Position numbers and translations under genes: made by a program. The notes below the pieces were generated by a model. The model was not told the origin of the DNA. It saw nothing but the letters and a program-made list of their open reading frames with translations, and ran no database searches. A DNA stretch of 64,000 nt from Bradyrhizobium sp. MOS003 (GTDB taxonomy: Bacteria > Pseudomonadota > Alphaproteobacteria > Rhizobiales > Xanthobacteraceae), in contig NZ_PYFW01000001.1 of assembly GCF_003020125.1 (NCBI RefSeq), positions 1,364,001 through 1,428,000 of the forward strand. Reading direction: 5' to 3'. Positions 18,079 through 27,701 of this stretch are shown piece after piece (the first letter of the stretch is position 1; every line of letters starts with the position of its first letter).

Positions 18079-19185
18079 TTACTTGCCCGTGTTGGGAAGC
18101 ACTTCGGTGACGTGGCCCATCTTCCGGCCGGGGCGCGGCGCACCCTTGCCGTAGATGTGCACGGTCGCGCCCGGCACGCTCAGCCACTTCTCGTAATCGT
18201 TGATCTCGTCGCCGATCAGATTGGTCATGGTGACGATTTCGCCGTGGCGCACGGGCTTGCCGAGCGGCCAGCCGGCGATGGCGCGGATGTGCTGCTCGAA
18301 CTGCGAAACCGACGCGCCGTCGAGCGTCCAGTGCCCCGAATTATGCACGCGCGGGGCGATCTCGTTGACAAGCACCTTCGGGCCGGTGCCGTTGGCGAGC
18401 ACGAACATCTCGACAGCGAGCACGCCGACATAGTCGAGCGCGCTCGCGATCTTGCCGGCGATGCTGCGGGCTTCCTCGGCGAGCGCGTCGGGGATCCGGG
18501 CGGGCGCACGGGATATCTTCAGAATGTGGTCGCGATGCTCGTTCTCGGTGACGTCGAAACACTCGACCTGGCCCGTGGCCGAGCGCGCGGCGATCACCGA
18601 AATCTCGCGCTCGTAGGGCACGAAGGCTTCCAGGATCGCGGATTTGGTGGCGAGGCTGGTCCACACCTTGGCGATGTCGTCGCCCTCGCGGATGATGGCC
18701 TGGCCCTTGCCGTCATAGCCGAAGCGGCGGGTCTTGAGCACGGCCGGAAGGCCGATCCTGGCGATCGCCTCGCGCAGCGAGGACACGGAGGTGACGTCGG
18801 CATAGGCCGCGGTGCCGATGCCGAGCCGCGTCACGAAATCTTTCTCGGCGAGCCGGTCCTGGGTGGTCTCGAGAATCTTGCGGTTGGGCAGCACGGGTCG
18901 ACGCGCGTCCAGCACCATCGCGGCGGCCGATGGCACGTTCTCGAATTCGTAGGTGATGACGTCGACGTCGTTGGCGAACAGTTCGAGCGCTTCGACATCG
19001 GCATATTCGGCGCACGTCGCGTTCAATACGACGTCGAAGGCCGGCGAGTCCGGATCGGGCGAGAACACCTGGCAGCGCAGGCCGAGCCGCGCCGCAGCCA
19101 TGGCCAGCATTCGGCCCAATTGTCCGCCGCCGAGGATGCCGATGGTGTCACCGGGCTTCAGCTTCACCTGCCTGGTGTCGGTCAC
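18079..19185 (-). CDS. purK: 5-(carboxyamino)imidazole ribonucleotide synthase
   Basis: A 368-residue ATP-grasp enzyme that carboxylates AIR to N5-CAIR in purine synthesis. The N-terminus [16 protein letters not shown] is diagnostic, and the ATP-grasp region includes [12 protein letters not shown] and the metal-binding segment [14 protein letters not shown]. The start is GTG at 19185, overlapping the purE stop (GTGA), so translation is coupled to purE. Confidence 0.96.
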   Translation of the reverse strand: MTDTRQVKLKPGDTIGILGGGQLGRMLAMAAARLGLRCQVFSPDPDSPAFDVVLNATCAEYADVEALELFANDVDVITYEFENVPSAAAMVLDARRPVLPNRKILETTQDRLAEKDFVTRLGIGTAAYADVTSVSSLREAIARIGLPAVLKTRRFGYDGKGQAIIREGDDIAKVWTSLATKSAILEAFVPYEREISVIAARSATGQVECFDVTENEHRDHILKISRAPARIPDALAEEARSIAGKIASALDYVGVLAVEMFVLANGTGPKVLVNEIAPRVHNSGHWTLDGASVSQFEQHIRAIAGWPLGKPVRHGEIVTMTNLIGDEINDYEKWLSVPGATVHIYGKGAPRPGRKMGHVTEVLPNTGK

Positions 19186-19670
19186 GCCTTGTCCTCCGGG
19201 CGCTCGGCGACCGCCTCGGTTTGCGCCTCGCGCCAGGCGGCGAGGCGATCGGACAAGGCCGGGTCGGACAACGCCAGGACGGACGCCGCCAGCAGCGCGG
19301 CGTTAATCGCGCCGGCCTTGCCGATGGCGAGGGTGCCGACCGGGATGCCGGCGGGCATCTGGACGATTGAATAGAGCGAATCGAGGCCCTTGAGCGTCTT
19401 GGATTCGACGGGAACGCCGAACACCGGAAGCTCGGTCAGCGCCGCCGCCATGCCGGGCAGGTGTGCAGCGCCACCGGCGCCGGCGATGATGACCTTGAAC
19501 CCGGCAGCCTTGGCCCCCTTGGCGAAAGCAAAGAGGCGGTCGGGGGTGCGGTGGGCCGAAACGATGCGGGATTCGGCGGCAATGCCGAGCGCTGCCAGCG
19601 TGTCGGCGGCATGCCGCATCGTGTCCCAGTCCGACTGGCTTCCCATGATGATGGCGATCGGCGCGGTCAT
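19182..19670 (-). CDS. purE: N5-CAIR mutase
   Basis: A 162-residue class I PurE, which converts N5-CAIR to CAIR. The substrate-binding loop [12 protein letters not shown] and the SAHRTPDR motif are intact. The ATG at 19670 gives [15 protein letters not shown]; the upstream frame to 19763 is not needed. It overlaps purK by 4 bp and forms a purEK operon. Confidence 0.96.
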   Translation of the reverse strand: MTAPIAIIMGSQSDWDTMRHAADTLAALGIAAESRIVSAHRTPDRLFAFAKGAKAAGFKVIIAGAGGAAHLPGMAAALTELPVFGVPVESKTLKGLDSLYSIVQMPAGIPVGTLAIGKAGAINAALLAASVLALSDPALSDRLAAWREAQTEAVAERPEDKA

Positions 19671-19811
19671 GTCGTTAATTGTGCCTGAAAAACAGAAAGA
19701 TAGGCCAGATTGACGGTTCCGGCCGGCGGCTCGCAAGGCGGTGGCAAGGAGAAGGGAATCCACTATCCTGTCTTGGTGAATCCCCGCAAGCCTTCATTGA
19801 GCAGGACGCCC

Positions 19812-20534
19812 ATGAAGAAACCAAAAAGGGCGGGCGCTGCGAAGGCCAAAAAAGGCCGGAAGACGAGCGCCGGCCGATCCAAAGCCGCTCCCAGGTTGAC
19901 CAAGCGTCCGGCGAAGCCGCCGCGGCGCGACGCGTCGGACGATGATGGAGTCAAGGATACCGTCAGGGCGACGATCCGGGGCTTGCGGACCAAGCTCAAG
20001 GAGGCGCAGCGGCGGGTTGCGGAACTCGAAGCTGCGGCCGACACCGATTTCCTGCTCGAGATTCCGAACCGGCGCGGCTTCGAGCGTGAGCTGGCGCGCG
20101 CCATCGCCTACATGAAGCGCTACCGCGCCAGTGGGGCGCTGATCGTGCTCGACGTCGATCGATTGAAGCCGATCAACGATTCCTTCGGTCATGGCGCCGG
20201 CGACGAGGTGCTCAAGGCGATTGCCGCCACGCTGACGCGGCAGGTCCGTGCCTCCGACGTGGTCGGGCGGCTCGGGGGCGACGAGTTCGCGCTGCTGCTC
20301 TGGAATCTCAGCGGGACCGACGCCAAGGCGAAGGCGGTCGCCTTCGAACAGGCGGTCGACGAATTGTCCTTTGTCTTTCGCGGCCAGCACGTGACCGCGG
20401 GGGCCTCCGCCGGTGTCGCGCTGCTGGGGGCGCAGTCCGACCCGGGCCGCGCCCTCGAGGAGGCGGATGCCGCCATGTATGTGCGCAAGGCGCAGCGGCG
20501 GCACGAGCCGCGGATCAGGCTGGTCGGCAGCTAA
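19812..20534 (+). CDS. Diguanylate cyclase with basic N-terminal tail
   Basis: A 240-residue soluble protein. Residues 1-40 are a very basic histone-like tail rich in Lys, Arg, Ala and Pro. A short coiled-coil-like helix (RGLRTKLKEAQRRVAELEAAA) follows, then a GGDEF domain. The active motif GGDEF is intact and an RASD inhibitory site lies five residues before it. It should therefore make cyclic di-GMP and be product-inhibited. No sensor domain is present. The ATG at 19812 was chosen; ORF extension to 19710 overlaps the purE leader. It is convergent with the next small gene, with a 4-bp overlap. Confidence 0.88.
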   Translation: MKKPKRAGAAKAKKGRKTSAGRSKAAPRLTKRPAKPPRRDASDDDGVKDTVRATIRGLRTKLKEAQRRVAELEAAADTDFLLEIPNRRGFERELARAIAYMKRYRASGALIVLDVDRLKPINDSFGHGAGDEVLKAIAATLTRQVRASDVVGRLGGDEFALLLWNLSGTDAKAKAVAFEQAVDELSFVFRGQHVTAGASAGVALLGAQSDPGRALEEADAAMYVRKAQRRHEPRIRLVGS

Positions 20535-20782
20535 AGCGCGCTGAGATCCGGCGGTACGGCACCGAATTTCCGCAGCAATTTTGCGTCGCCAAACTCGCCG
20601 GTCAGGGGATCGCCACTGCGGCTGAAGGCGACCGCGCCGATATGGCCGGCGCCGCGCGCCAGCATTTCCGCACGACGCAGGGCGGCAGCCGATGTCTGAC
20701 ATTCCTCGGCCGCGCCTGCCACCGGCGAGCCGTCCTCGTCGGTCAGGAAGGGCAATGCAACGTAGTAGGTGACGTCGGGCAT
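20531..20782 (-). CDS. Small hypothetical protein
   Basis: An 83-residue soluble protein (MPDVTYYVALPF to PPDLSAL). It contains an Ala-rich helix (TSAAALRRAEMLARGAGHIGAVAFSRSGD). No family was recognised. Its stop overlaps the convergent diguanylate cyclase gene by 4 bp, and it lies 24 bp downstream of the next small gene on the same strand. Confidence 0.6.
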   Translation of the reverse strand: MPDVTYYVALPFLTDEDGSPVAGAAEECQTSAAALRRAEMLARGAGHIGAVAFSRSGDPLTGEFGDAKLLRKFGAVPPDLSAL

Positions 20783-20806
20783 GGTCGGCTCCGATGGGCT
20801 GCCGGT

Positions 20807-21025
20807 TCAGGCGGCGCTGCTCTTGCTCCGCATCTTGCTGCGCGAAGTGTCCGAAATGCAGCCGGCGGAAATCGCCGCCTGCAATTCCTCCAGCTCGGCC
20901 TCCAGATATTCGTTGGCCATGATCAGCGCCTTGATGGTGCTGCGCAGATTGCCGTCGCACATCGCGATCGCCTGATCGCAGGCCTGTTCATAATGGCTGT
21001 TGTCGAGAAGGGCGGCTGGCGACAT
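20807..21025 (-). CDS. Small hypothetical protein
   Basis: A 72-residue helical protein (ATG at 21025) with an acidic amphipathic stretch (IMANEYLEAELEELQAAIS) that may form a coiled coil. It ends in a Ser/Lys/Arg tail. No family was recognised. It probably shares a transcript with the 83-residue gene downstream. Confidence 0.6.
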   Translation of the reverse strand: MSPAALLDNSHYEQACDQAIAMCDGNLRSTIKALIMANEYLEAELEELQAAISAGCISDTSRSKMRSKSSAA

Positions 21026-21151
21026 CTGCGTTTCCTCGTGCGTTCCAGGGGCGGCGTTGGCTATCGAATGTTCTTATTTTGTTCTTTTCGAGTCAAGCGG
21101 ATTCGAGCCACCGTGGCTTGGCCGCGCACAGGTCTGCGGATCAGGCGATGA

Positions 21152-21358
21152 TCAGGCGATGATGTCGGGGGTGATCTGGTCTTCGATGAACGCAATGCGG
21201 TCTCGTAACAACAGCTTGCGCTTCTTCAACCGCTGCAGCCGCAACAGGTCGGGGGCGGGCGATTGATGCAGCGCATCGATCGCCGCATCGAGATCTCGGT
21301 GTTCCTGCTGCAACCGGGTGAGCTCGGCTTCGAGCTCACGCTCGTCTTCATTGGTCAT
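21152..21358 (-). CDS. YdcH/DUF465 family protein
   Basis: A 68-residue, highly charged helical protein. The RLKKRKLLLRDRIAFIEDQI segment matches the DUF465 signature (LKKxKLxLKDxI). Function in the family is unknown. The ATG at 21358 was chosen because it begins the charged coil; the upstream frame is Arg/Ser-rich shadow sequence. A second DUF465 gene lies 330 bp away in the opposite direction. Confidence 0.82.
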   Translation of the reverse strand: MTNEDERELEAELTRLQQEHRDLDAAIDALHQSPAPDLLRLQRLKKRKLLLRDRIAFIEDQITPDIIA

Positions 21359-21687
21359 GTCTGCGGTGGCCGAAAACCGATAGGCGTGGGATGAAGGCTG
21401 TGGATGCCCTGTGGAAATTATCGTCCTTGCGCGGCGTGATCGCAAGCGATCTGCGACCATCGTTCGCCGATCTCCAGCGAGATATTTCCGCTGATCGCTG
21501 CGGCGCTGCGCAAGCGCATTGATATCATGGATATTTCCCGCGCGGTTCCTTTACTCACGCTTCGTTACATATGAATTTTCAAAAATGAAGCTGCGACGAC
21601 GGATACCCATCGACAGAACGAATCGGTGATGTAAACTTCGTTGTCCGGATCGAATCCTAAGGTTCAACCCTACCGAGGAGGTTTCGA
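21359..21687. other. Divergent intergenic region between two DUF465 genes
   Basis: The region must hold the promoters of both DUF465 genes. Its right half is AT-richer than its surroundings (around 21541-21600), but I could not assign a clear -35/-10 pair. No ORF here is convincing. Confidence 0.45.
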
Positions 21688-21867
21688 ATGACAATTCAGG
21701 CACATCTCGTTGAATTGGAGCGGAAGCACAAACTTCTCGAAAACGAATTGCACGATGCTCTCGTGCACCTTTCAACAGACGACCTGCAAATTGTTGAGTT
21801 GAAGCGCCGGAAGTTGATGGTCAAGGACCAGATCGAGCGTTTGAGGCACGGCGACACGCTCCACTAG
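21688..21867 (+). CDS. YdcH/DUF465 family protein, second copy
   Basis: A 59-residue protein (MTIQAHLVELERKHKLL to RHGDTLH). It carries the DUF465 signature IVELKRRKLMVKDQIERLR, closely resembling the neighbour at 21152-21358. A strong ribosome-binding site, CGAGGAGG, lies 7 bases before the ATG. Function is unknown. Confidence 0.82.
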   Translation: MTIQAHLVELERKHKLLENELHDALVHLSTDDLQIVELKRRKLMVKDQIERLRHGDTLH

Positions 21868-21908
21868 TAACCCCCGTAACAGCGTTGAGTTGATCGTACC
21901 TTATCTCG

Positions 21909-21941
21909 CAGGGGTGGGAGCTTTCGCGCTCATCCCTGCCG
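21909..21941 (+). terminator. Imperfect hairpin after the second DUF465 gene
   Basis: GCAGGGgTGgGAGC pairs with GCTCATCCCTGC around a short loop, 45 bp past the stop. No T-run follows, so terminator function is tentative. Confidence 0.4.
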
Positions 21942-22038
21942 TAAGGTGCGCACCGTGCAGAGAAGTCTGCGCAGTGCTTGACTTTGTCGGAACTCGTATT
22001 GTTGCCGCGAGCCGGTATCCGCCTCGCTCGACAACGCT

Positions 22039-23142
22039 TCAGATCTCTGCGAGCTCGGCGACGTGATCTGCGATCGCGAGCGACGACGTCAATCCCGGCG
22101 ATTCGATGCCGAACAAGTTGATCAGGCCGGCGACGCCGTGATCGCGCGGGCCCTGCATCAGGAAATCCTGCGTCGCCACCGCGGGCGGTACGATCTTCGG
22201 CCGGATACCCGAATAGCTCGGCATCAACGCGCCGTCAGGCAGCGTCGGCCAGTATTTGCGGATCGCCGGGTAGAACCGCTCGGCGCGTGATGGATCGACC
22301 TCGTAATCGATCGTCTCGATCCATTCGACGTCAGGGCCGAAGCGCGCTTGGCCTGCCATGTCCAGCGTCAGATGCACCCCGAGCCCGCCGGGTTCGGGCA
22401 CCGGATAGATCAGGCGCGAGAACGGCGCCTTGGCGTTGCAGCTGAAGTAGTTTCCCTTGGCGAGATAGGCGCGCGGAATGCGGTCCAGCGGCATGCCGTC
22501 GATGTTGCGCGCCACGTGGGTCGCCGAGAGTCCCGCGGCGTTGACGAGGAGGCTGCATTGCAGCGTCATCGGCGCCTCGCCGCCGGCGTCGATCTCGATC
22601 AGGCCGTTCGCAGCCTTGGCGCGGACCAGCGGCGTGTGAAACGCGAAGGCCGTGCCGGCTTCCTCGGCCTCGCCGCGCAGCGAGAGCATGTAAGCATGGC
22701 TGTCGATGATGCCCGTCGATGGCGACAGCAGCGCGGCGTCGCAGGCCAGCGCCGGCTCCAGCGCGCGTGCCGCCTCGCCCGCGAGCAGCTGCATGTCGAG
22801 CACGCCATTGGCCTCGGCATGCGCCTTGATCGATTGCAGCTTCTCGGTCTCCTTCGGGCTGGTCGCGACGATCAGCTTGCCGCAATTCCTGTGCGGGATG
22901 CCGCGCTCGCCGCAGTAGCGGTAGAGCGCGTGCTTGCCGTCGACGCACATGCGCGCCATCCAGCTCCCGGCGCGGTAGTAGATGCCGGCATGGATCACCT
23001 CGCTGTTGCGCGAGGAGGTGATGGTGCCGATCGCCTCGGCCTCTTCGAGCACGATGACCTCGCGCCCGGCCTGCGCAAGCTTTCGAGCCACCGCGAGCCC
23101 GACCACGCCGGCTCCGATGACGACGCAATCGACCCTATCCAT
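22039..23142 (-). CDS. FAD-dependent oxidoreductase, L-2-hydroxyglutarate dehydrogenase family
   Basis: A 367-residue DAO-type flavoprotein. The N-terminal FAD loop is [20 protein letters not shown], followed by [24 protein letters not shown]. The [13 protein letters not shown] signature is typical of LhgO/L2HGDH proteins, which oxidise L-2-hydroxyglutarate to 2-oxoglutarate. Substrate is inferred from this family. The ATG at 23142 gives [12 protein letters not shown]. The gene is divergent from the PAS-GGDEF-EAL gene. Confidence 0.87.
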   Translation of the reverse strand: MDRVDCVVIGAGVVGLAVARKLAQAGREVIVLEEAEAIGTITSSRNSEVIHAGIYYRAGSWMARMCVDGKHALYRYCGERGIPHRNCGKLIVATSPKETEKLQSIKAHAEANGVLDMQLLAGEAARALEPALACDAALLSPSTGIIDSHAYMLSLRGEAEEAGTAFAFHTPLVRAKAANGLIEIDAGGEAPMTLQCSLLVNAAGLSATHVARNIDGMPLDRIPRAYLAKGNYFSCNAKAPFSRLIYPVPEPGGLGVHLTLDMAGQARFGPDVEWIETIDYEVDPSRAERFYPAIRKYWPTLPDGALMPSYSGIRPKIVPPAVATQDFLMQGPRDHGVAGLINLFGIESPGLTSSLAIADHVAELAEI

Positions 23143-23345
23143 GGCTGTGCAGGACGTCCGTTGGAAGCGCCGGTGGCATCCGGCCTGGAGCGAATGGCGC
23201 GGGGCCATTTTCCGTTAAGGAAGAATTTATCATGTCAGGGCAATTGCCGTATTTCACGTCACATTTTTTCCGTTGCGCGTACAGGCGTTTACCCGATCCA
23301 AACCCGTGAAGCCAGACAATCCAACGTTGAAATCGCGGGTGGCTG

Positions 23346-26030
23346 ATGGCTGAGAAGAACTGGCACGAGGGCAGCACGCTTCCGATTGCTGTGCAGGCCG
23401 TTGTGTGCCTCGCCGGCACGGTTGCGCCCGCGCGCGCCTTTGCGCTGTCGGACAGCTTCGCCGCGCCGAGCTATCTCGGCGAGCTCGATCCCAACGTGGT
23501 CTGGGAAGTCCTGATCGCGGGCATCGTCGTCTGCGCCTTCCTCGCCGCGATCGCGCTGTGGATCCATTCCTCGCTGCGCCGGACCCGGCGCTTGCAGCTC
23601 CGGCGCAACGCCTTCGTCTCCTCCGCCATGAACAATCTCAACCAGGGCGTGGTGATGACGGATGCGCAGCGCCGCATCATTTTCTGCAACGACCGCTATC
23701 TCGAGATCTATGGCCTGAAGCGGTCGGACCTCTGGGCCGACATGAACGGCTACGAGCTTCTCGCGCTGCGACGCAAGCGCGGCGTGCTCGTCGCCTCCGA
23801 TGACGAGTTCTACGAGAAGGCGGCCAGCCCCAACGGTCTGATCACCGAGTTGCCGGACGGGCGGGCCATCCTGGTGAAATATTTCGTGCTGCCCAACGGC
23901 GGCTCGGTGGCGACCCATCTGGATGTCAGCGAGCAGCGCAAACTGTCGCGACAGCTCGCCTCGACCAAGCAGTTCCTCGAGACGGTGCTGGACAACGTGC
24001 CGGCCTGCGTGGCTGCGAAGAACATCGAGGACGGCCGCTACATCTTTGCCAACAGCGCCTATGAGCGGTTCTGGGGGTTCTCGCGAGACCAGGTCGTCGG
24101 CAAGAATGCGCGCGAGCTGTTCGCGTCCGTCTCGGCGGCCACTATCGAGGCGACCGACCGGGCGGCGCTCGATTCGCCGGACGGTCAGTTCCGCAACGAA
24201 TTCGAGGTCGATCGTGGCGGCGAGCGGCGCATGGTCGCCTCGATCCGGATCGTGGTCCGCAACGAGAGCAACAAGCCCGAATTCCTGATGCTCGTGTTCG
24301 AGGACGTCACCGACCGCCGCTCGCTGTCGAAGGAGCTGGAGAGCACTAAGAAGTTCCTCGAACTGGTGGTCGACAACATCCCGGTGGCGCTGATCGTCGA
24401 ACAGGTCAAGGACGGCCGTTATCTGCTCGCCAATCGCAGCGCGGAGACGATCCTCAACCGCCGGCGCGAGGAAGCAACCGGCCTGACCGCGTCGGACATC
24501 TTCAATCCCAAGGAAGCCAAACTGATCATCGCGCGCGACGAAGCCGCGATCAAGAAACGCGGGATGATCTCCGAGGAGCACCCGATCTCGACCAAGGCGG
24601 GCTTGCGCCTGTTCCTCACCCGCCGCGCCACCGTGGTCAACGATGCCGGCGAGCCGCAATATCTGATCAAGACCCACGAGGACGTCACCGACCGCCGCCA
24701 GACCGAGTCGCGCATGGCGCACATGGCCTATCACGACGGCCTCACCGACCTGCCGAACCGCGCCGCCTTCCTGCAGGCGCTGAACCAGATGATCGAGGCC
24801 TGCGAAGGCACCGGCGAGGAGTTCGCGGTCCTCTCGATCGACCTCGACGGCCTCAAGGAGGTCAACGACGTCTTCGGCCATGCGCTCGGCGACAAGCTCC
24901 TGATCGAGGTCGCGCAGCGGCTCCAGGACGTGGCGCGCGGCGGCCTGGTCGCGCGCCTGTCCGGCGACGAGTTCGGACTCATCATCGACGGCAAGCAACC
25001 CGAGGCGGGACTCGCACTGGCGCAGCATGTCGGCGAAGCCGTCTCCCGGGATTTCCATATCGATGGCCGCCCGGTGCGCGCGGGCGTGACCACCGGCATG
25101 TCGATCTTCCCGCATAACGGCACCGACGGCGCCTCGTTGCTCGCCAATGCCGGTGCGGCGCTGTTCCGCGCCAAGCAGAAGTCGCGCGGCACCATCAGCC
25201 TCTACCAGCCGGAGATGGACCAGCAGATCCGCGATCGCCGCGTGCTGCATCAGGACCTCTCGGTGGCGATCAAGAACGGCGAGCTTTCGCTGGCGTTTCA
25301 GCCTCAGGGCGCCGCGGGCCACAGCGTCGCCGAAAGCGAGATCATCGGCTTCGAGGCGCTGGCGCGCTGGCAGCATCCGGTGCGCGGCCAGGTCTCGCCG
25401 GCCGAATTCATACCGATCGCCGAGGAGAGCGGCCTGATCGTCGAGATGGGTGAGTGGATCCTGCGCGAGGCCTGCCGCGAGGCGGCCTCCTGGCCGAAGC
25501 CGCTCCAGGTCGCGGTCAACCTGTCGCCGGCGCAGTTCATGCACGGCGACGTGGTCGGGCTGGTCCATTCGATCCTGATCGAAACCGGCCTTGCGCCCGG
25601 CCGGCTCGAGCTGGAGATCACCGAGGGCGTGCTGATCGAGGATTTCGACCGGGGCCTTGCGCTGCTGCGCCGCCTGAAGGCGCTCGGCGTGCGCATCTCC
25701 ATGGACGATTTCGGCAGCGGATATTCTTCGCTGAGCTACCTCCAGGCGTTCCCGTTCGACAAGATCAAGATCGACCGGGCCTTCATCACCAATCTCGGCC
25801 GCAACCCGCAATCGGCTGCGATCGTTCGCGCGGTGATCGATCTCGGCCACGGCCTCGAAATGTCGATCGTCGCCGAGGGCGTCGAGACCGTCGAGCAGCT
25901 TGTCTTCCTTGCCAAGGAGGGCTGCGACGGCGTGCAGGGCTATCTGCTCGGCAAGCCGCTGCCGATCGCAAAATATGCCGGGCTCGTCGGTCGCGCTGAG
26001 ATCATGGAGCTTGCGCTCAAGACCGGCTGA
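23346..26030 (+). CDS. Membrane PAS-GGDEF-EAL cyclic di-GMP protein
   Basis: An 894-residue signalling protein. It has a signal-like N-terminus, a membrane helix near residues 55-75 (VLIAGIVVCAFLAAIALWI), three PAS-like repeats (about 90-450; each ends with a VTDRR or similar linker), a GGDEF domain and an EAL domain. The GGDEF motif reads SGDEF and no RxxD inhibitory site precedes it. The EAL domain has FEALARWQHP and MDDFGSGYSSL with catalytic residues, so it is probably a phosphodiesterase; cyclase activity is uncertain. The PAS domains should sense a cytoplasmic signal. Confidence 0.93.
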   Translation: MAEKNWHEGSTLPIAVQAVVCLAGTVAPARAFALSDSFAAPSYLGELDPNVVWEVLIAGIVVCAFLAAIALWIHSSLRRTRRLQLRRNAFVSSAMNNLNQGVVMTDAQRRIIFCNDRYLEIYGLKRSDLWADMNGYELLALRRKRGVLVASDDEFYEKAASPNGLITELPDGRAILVKYFVLPNGGSVATHLDVSEQRKLSRQLASTKQFLETVLDNVPACVAAKNIEDGRYIFANSAYERFWGFSRDQVVGKNARELFASVSAATIEATDRAALDSPDGQFRNEFEVDRGGERRMVASIRIVVRNESNKPEFLMLVFEDVTDRRSLSKELESTKKFLELVVDNIPVALIVEQVKDGRYLLANRSAETILNRRREEATGLTASDIFNPKEAKLIIARDEAAIKKRGMISEEHPISTKAGLRLFLTRRATVVNDAGEPQYLIKTHEDVTDRRQTESRMAHMAYHDGLTDLPNRAAFLQALNQMIEACEGTGEEFAVLSIDLDGLKEVNDVFGHALGDKLLIEVAQRLQDVARGGLVARLSGDEFGLIIDGKQPEAGLALAQHVGEAVSRDFHIDGRPVRAGVTTGMSIFPHNGTDGASLLANAGAALFRAKQKSRGTISLYQPEMDQQIRDRRVLHQDLSVAIKNGELSLAFQPQGAAGHSVAESEIIGFEALARWQHPVRGQVSPAEFIPIAEESGLIVEMGEWILREACREAASWPKPLQVAVNLSPAQFMHGDVVGLVHSILIETGLAPGRLELEITEGVLIEDFDRGLALLRRLKALGVRISMDDFGSGYSSLSYLQAFPFDKIKIDRAFITNLGRNPQSAAIVRAVIDLGHGLEMSIVAEGVETVEQLVFLAKEGCDGVQGYLLGKPLPIAKYAGLVGRAEIMELALKTG

Positions 26031-26096
26031 AGTGTCTTCAAGCGAAGTGGCCGCCGGCCCGCGTCAAGAAAAAGCGCAGAATGAAACTCCAGAGCC

Positions 26097-26119
26097 CCGT
26101 TCCGATTTCATCGGAACGG
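26097..26119. repeat. Short perfect palindrome
   Basis: CCGTTCCGAT, loop ttc, ATCGGAACGG between the EAL gene and glpD. It may terminate the upstream gene; it also resembles short palindromic units common in Bradyrhizobium intergenic DNA (general knowledge). Confidence 0.5.
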
Positions 26120-26167
26120 AAATGGCTCTAGTGATGATGGGGCGCTTTGCTCCTTCTCGACGGCTTC

Positions 26168-27628
26168 ATGGCGGATTACGACCTCGCGATCATCGGCGGC
26201 GGCCTGAACGGTGTCAGCCTCGCGCGCGATGCGGCAGGCCGCGGCCTGCGGGTCATCCTGTTCGAGCAGGGCGATCTCGGCGGCGCGGCATCGTCGGCGA
26301 CACCGCGGCTGATCCACGGCGATCTGTCGGTGCTGGAACGGCGCGGGTTCCGGCGGGTGCGCCGGGCTCTGGCCGAGCGCCGGACCTGGCTCCGGATCGC
26401 GCCGCATCTGGTCCGGCCACTGCGCTTCGTGATCCCCGCGCATTCGGACGAGCGGCCGCCATGGCTGCTGCGCGCCGGCCTGTATGTCTATGACGGTCTT
26501 ACGAACCGGGGCGGCCTGCCGCCATCGGCGACCCTCGACATCACGCACCATGCGGTCGGCAACGCGCTGAAACGCCCATTCGGCACGGCATTCGAATATT
26601 CGGACTGCGTCGTCGATGATTCTCGCCTAGTGGTGCTGACGGCGCTGGATGCGGCCGAACGTGGCGCTGTGATCCGGACTGGTGCGCGTTGCGTGCGTGC
26701 CGACAGAACCGATACCTGGCGGCTCGCGGTGGTCGATCGCGGCCATCGCCGCACGATCACGGCGCGGGCGCTGGCCAACGCCACCGGCGGCTGGACGCCG
26801 ATGGTCGCCGATACCGTGCTGCGGCAGCCGCAGCCCGCCATGGCGGCCACGCAGCTGAGCCAGATCATCGTGCCCAGGCTGTTCGAGTCCGAGAACGTCT
26901 ACGTCTTTCAGAACAATGATGGACGGCTGATCTTTGCCCGGCCCTTCGAGCGCGACTTCACGCTGATCGGCACCGTCACGCACGCCTTCACCGGCGATCC
27001 CGCCATTGTCGCGATACCGGGGGCCGACGTCGGTTATCTCTGCGACGCCGCCAGCCGCTATTTTCGGGAGCGCGTTGCCCCCACCGACGTGGTCCGGACG
27101 GTCTCCGGCGTCAACCTGACGCTGGCGTCCGCGCGCGGCCGCGACGGCACGATGCTGTTCCATGCGCGCCGGCGCAAGGCGCCGCTGCTGACGATGTTCG
27201 GCGGCGACGTCACCACCTCGCGCCTGCGCGCGGAGTGGGCGGTGACGAAGCTGACGCCGTTCTATCCGATGTCGCCGCCCTGGACTGCCGGCGCCGCGCT
27301 GCCCGGCGGAGATTTTGCCTGGGACCGTTTCGACACCGAGATCGGCTTCGCGCGCGACCGCTGGCGCTTTCTGTCGGAGCCGGAGGCGCAGCGCCTGGTC
27401 GGGGCCTATGGCTCGCGGTTGTCGGCAGTGCTCGGCGACGCCAAGACCCGCGACGAACTTGGTCCGGCCTTCGGCCCTGAGTTGACGGGTGCCGAGATCC
27501 GCTACCTGATGGCTTGTGAATGGGCGCGCTTTCCGGACGATATCCTCTGGCGCCGATCCAAGCTGGGCCTGACCATGCCTGCGGCGGACCGCGACGCAGT
27601 TGCCACGTTCATGGCGAATGTGATGTGA
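26168..27628 (+). CDS. glpD: Glycerol-3-phosphate dehydrogenase, FAD-dependent
   Basis: A 486-residue peripheral membrane flavoenzyme that oxidises glycerol 3-phosphate to dihydroxyacetone phosphate and passes electrons to quinone. FAD loop: LAIIGGGLNGVSLARDAAGRG. The GlpD signature is present as SSATPRLIHGDLSVLE, with LIHGDL in place of the more common LIHGGLRYLE. The ATG at 26168 (MADYDLAI) was preferred to the upstream ATG at 26147. A Pot-type ABC operon begins 74 bp downstream. Confidence 0.93.
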   Translation: MADYDLAIIGGGLNGVSLARDAAGRGLRVILFEQGDLGGAASSATPRLIHGDLSVLERRGFRRVRRALAERRTWLRIAPHLVRPLRFVIPAHSDERPPWLLRAGLYVYDGLTNRGGLPPSATLDITHHAVGNALKRPFGTAFEYSDCVVDDSRLVVLTALDAAERGAVIRTGARCVRADRTDTWRLAVVDRGHRRTITARALANATGGWTPMVADTVLRQPQPAMAATQLSQIIVPRLFESENVYVFQNNDGRLIFARPFERDFTLIGTVTHAFTGDPAIVAIPGADVGYLCDAASRYFRERVAPTDVVRTVSGVNLTLASARGRDGTMLFHARRRKAPLLTMFGGDVTTSRLRAEWAVTKLTPFYPMSPPWTAGAALPGGDFAWDRFDTEIGFARDRWRFLSEPEAQRLVGAYGSRLSAVLGDAKTRDELGPAFGPELTGAEIRYLMACEWARFPDDILWRRSKLGLTMPAADRDAVATFMANVM

Positions 27629-27701
27629 ACGATCTTTCCGATGCAGTTGAGCCAGGGACAATCGGCGGCTAGCGTGCGGCGGAATCGGGGTTGGCAGGAA
27701 C

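Noticed and set aside
23289..25850. 853-residue minus-strand ORF opposite the PAS-GGDEF-EAL gene
   Set aside because: Antisense shadow: the opposite strand has clear PAS, GGDEF and EAL motifs, while this frame has no domain and a composition typical of GC-rich antisense frames.
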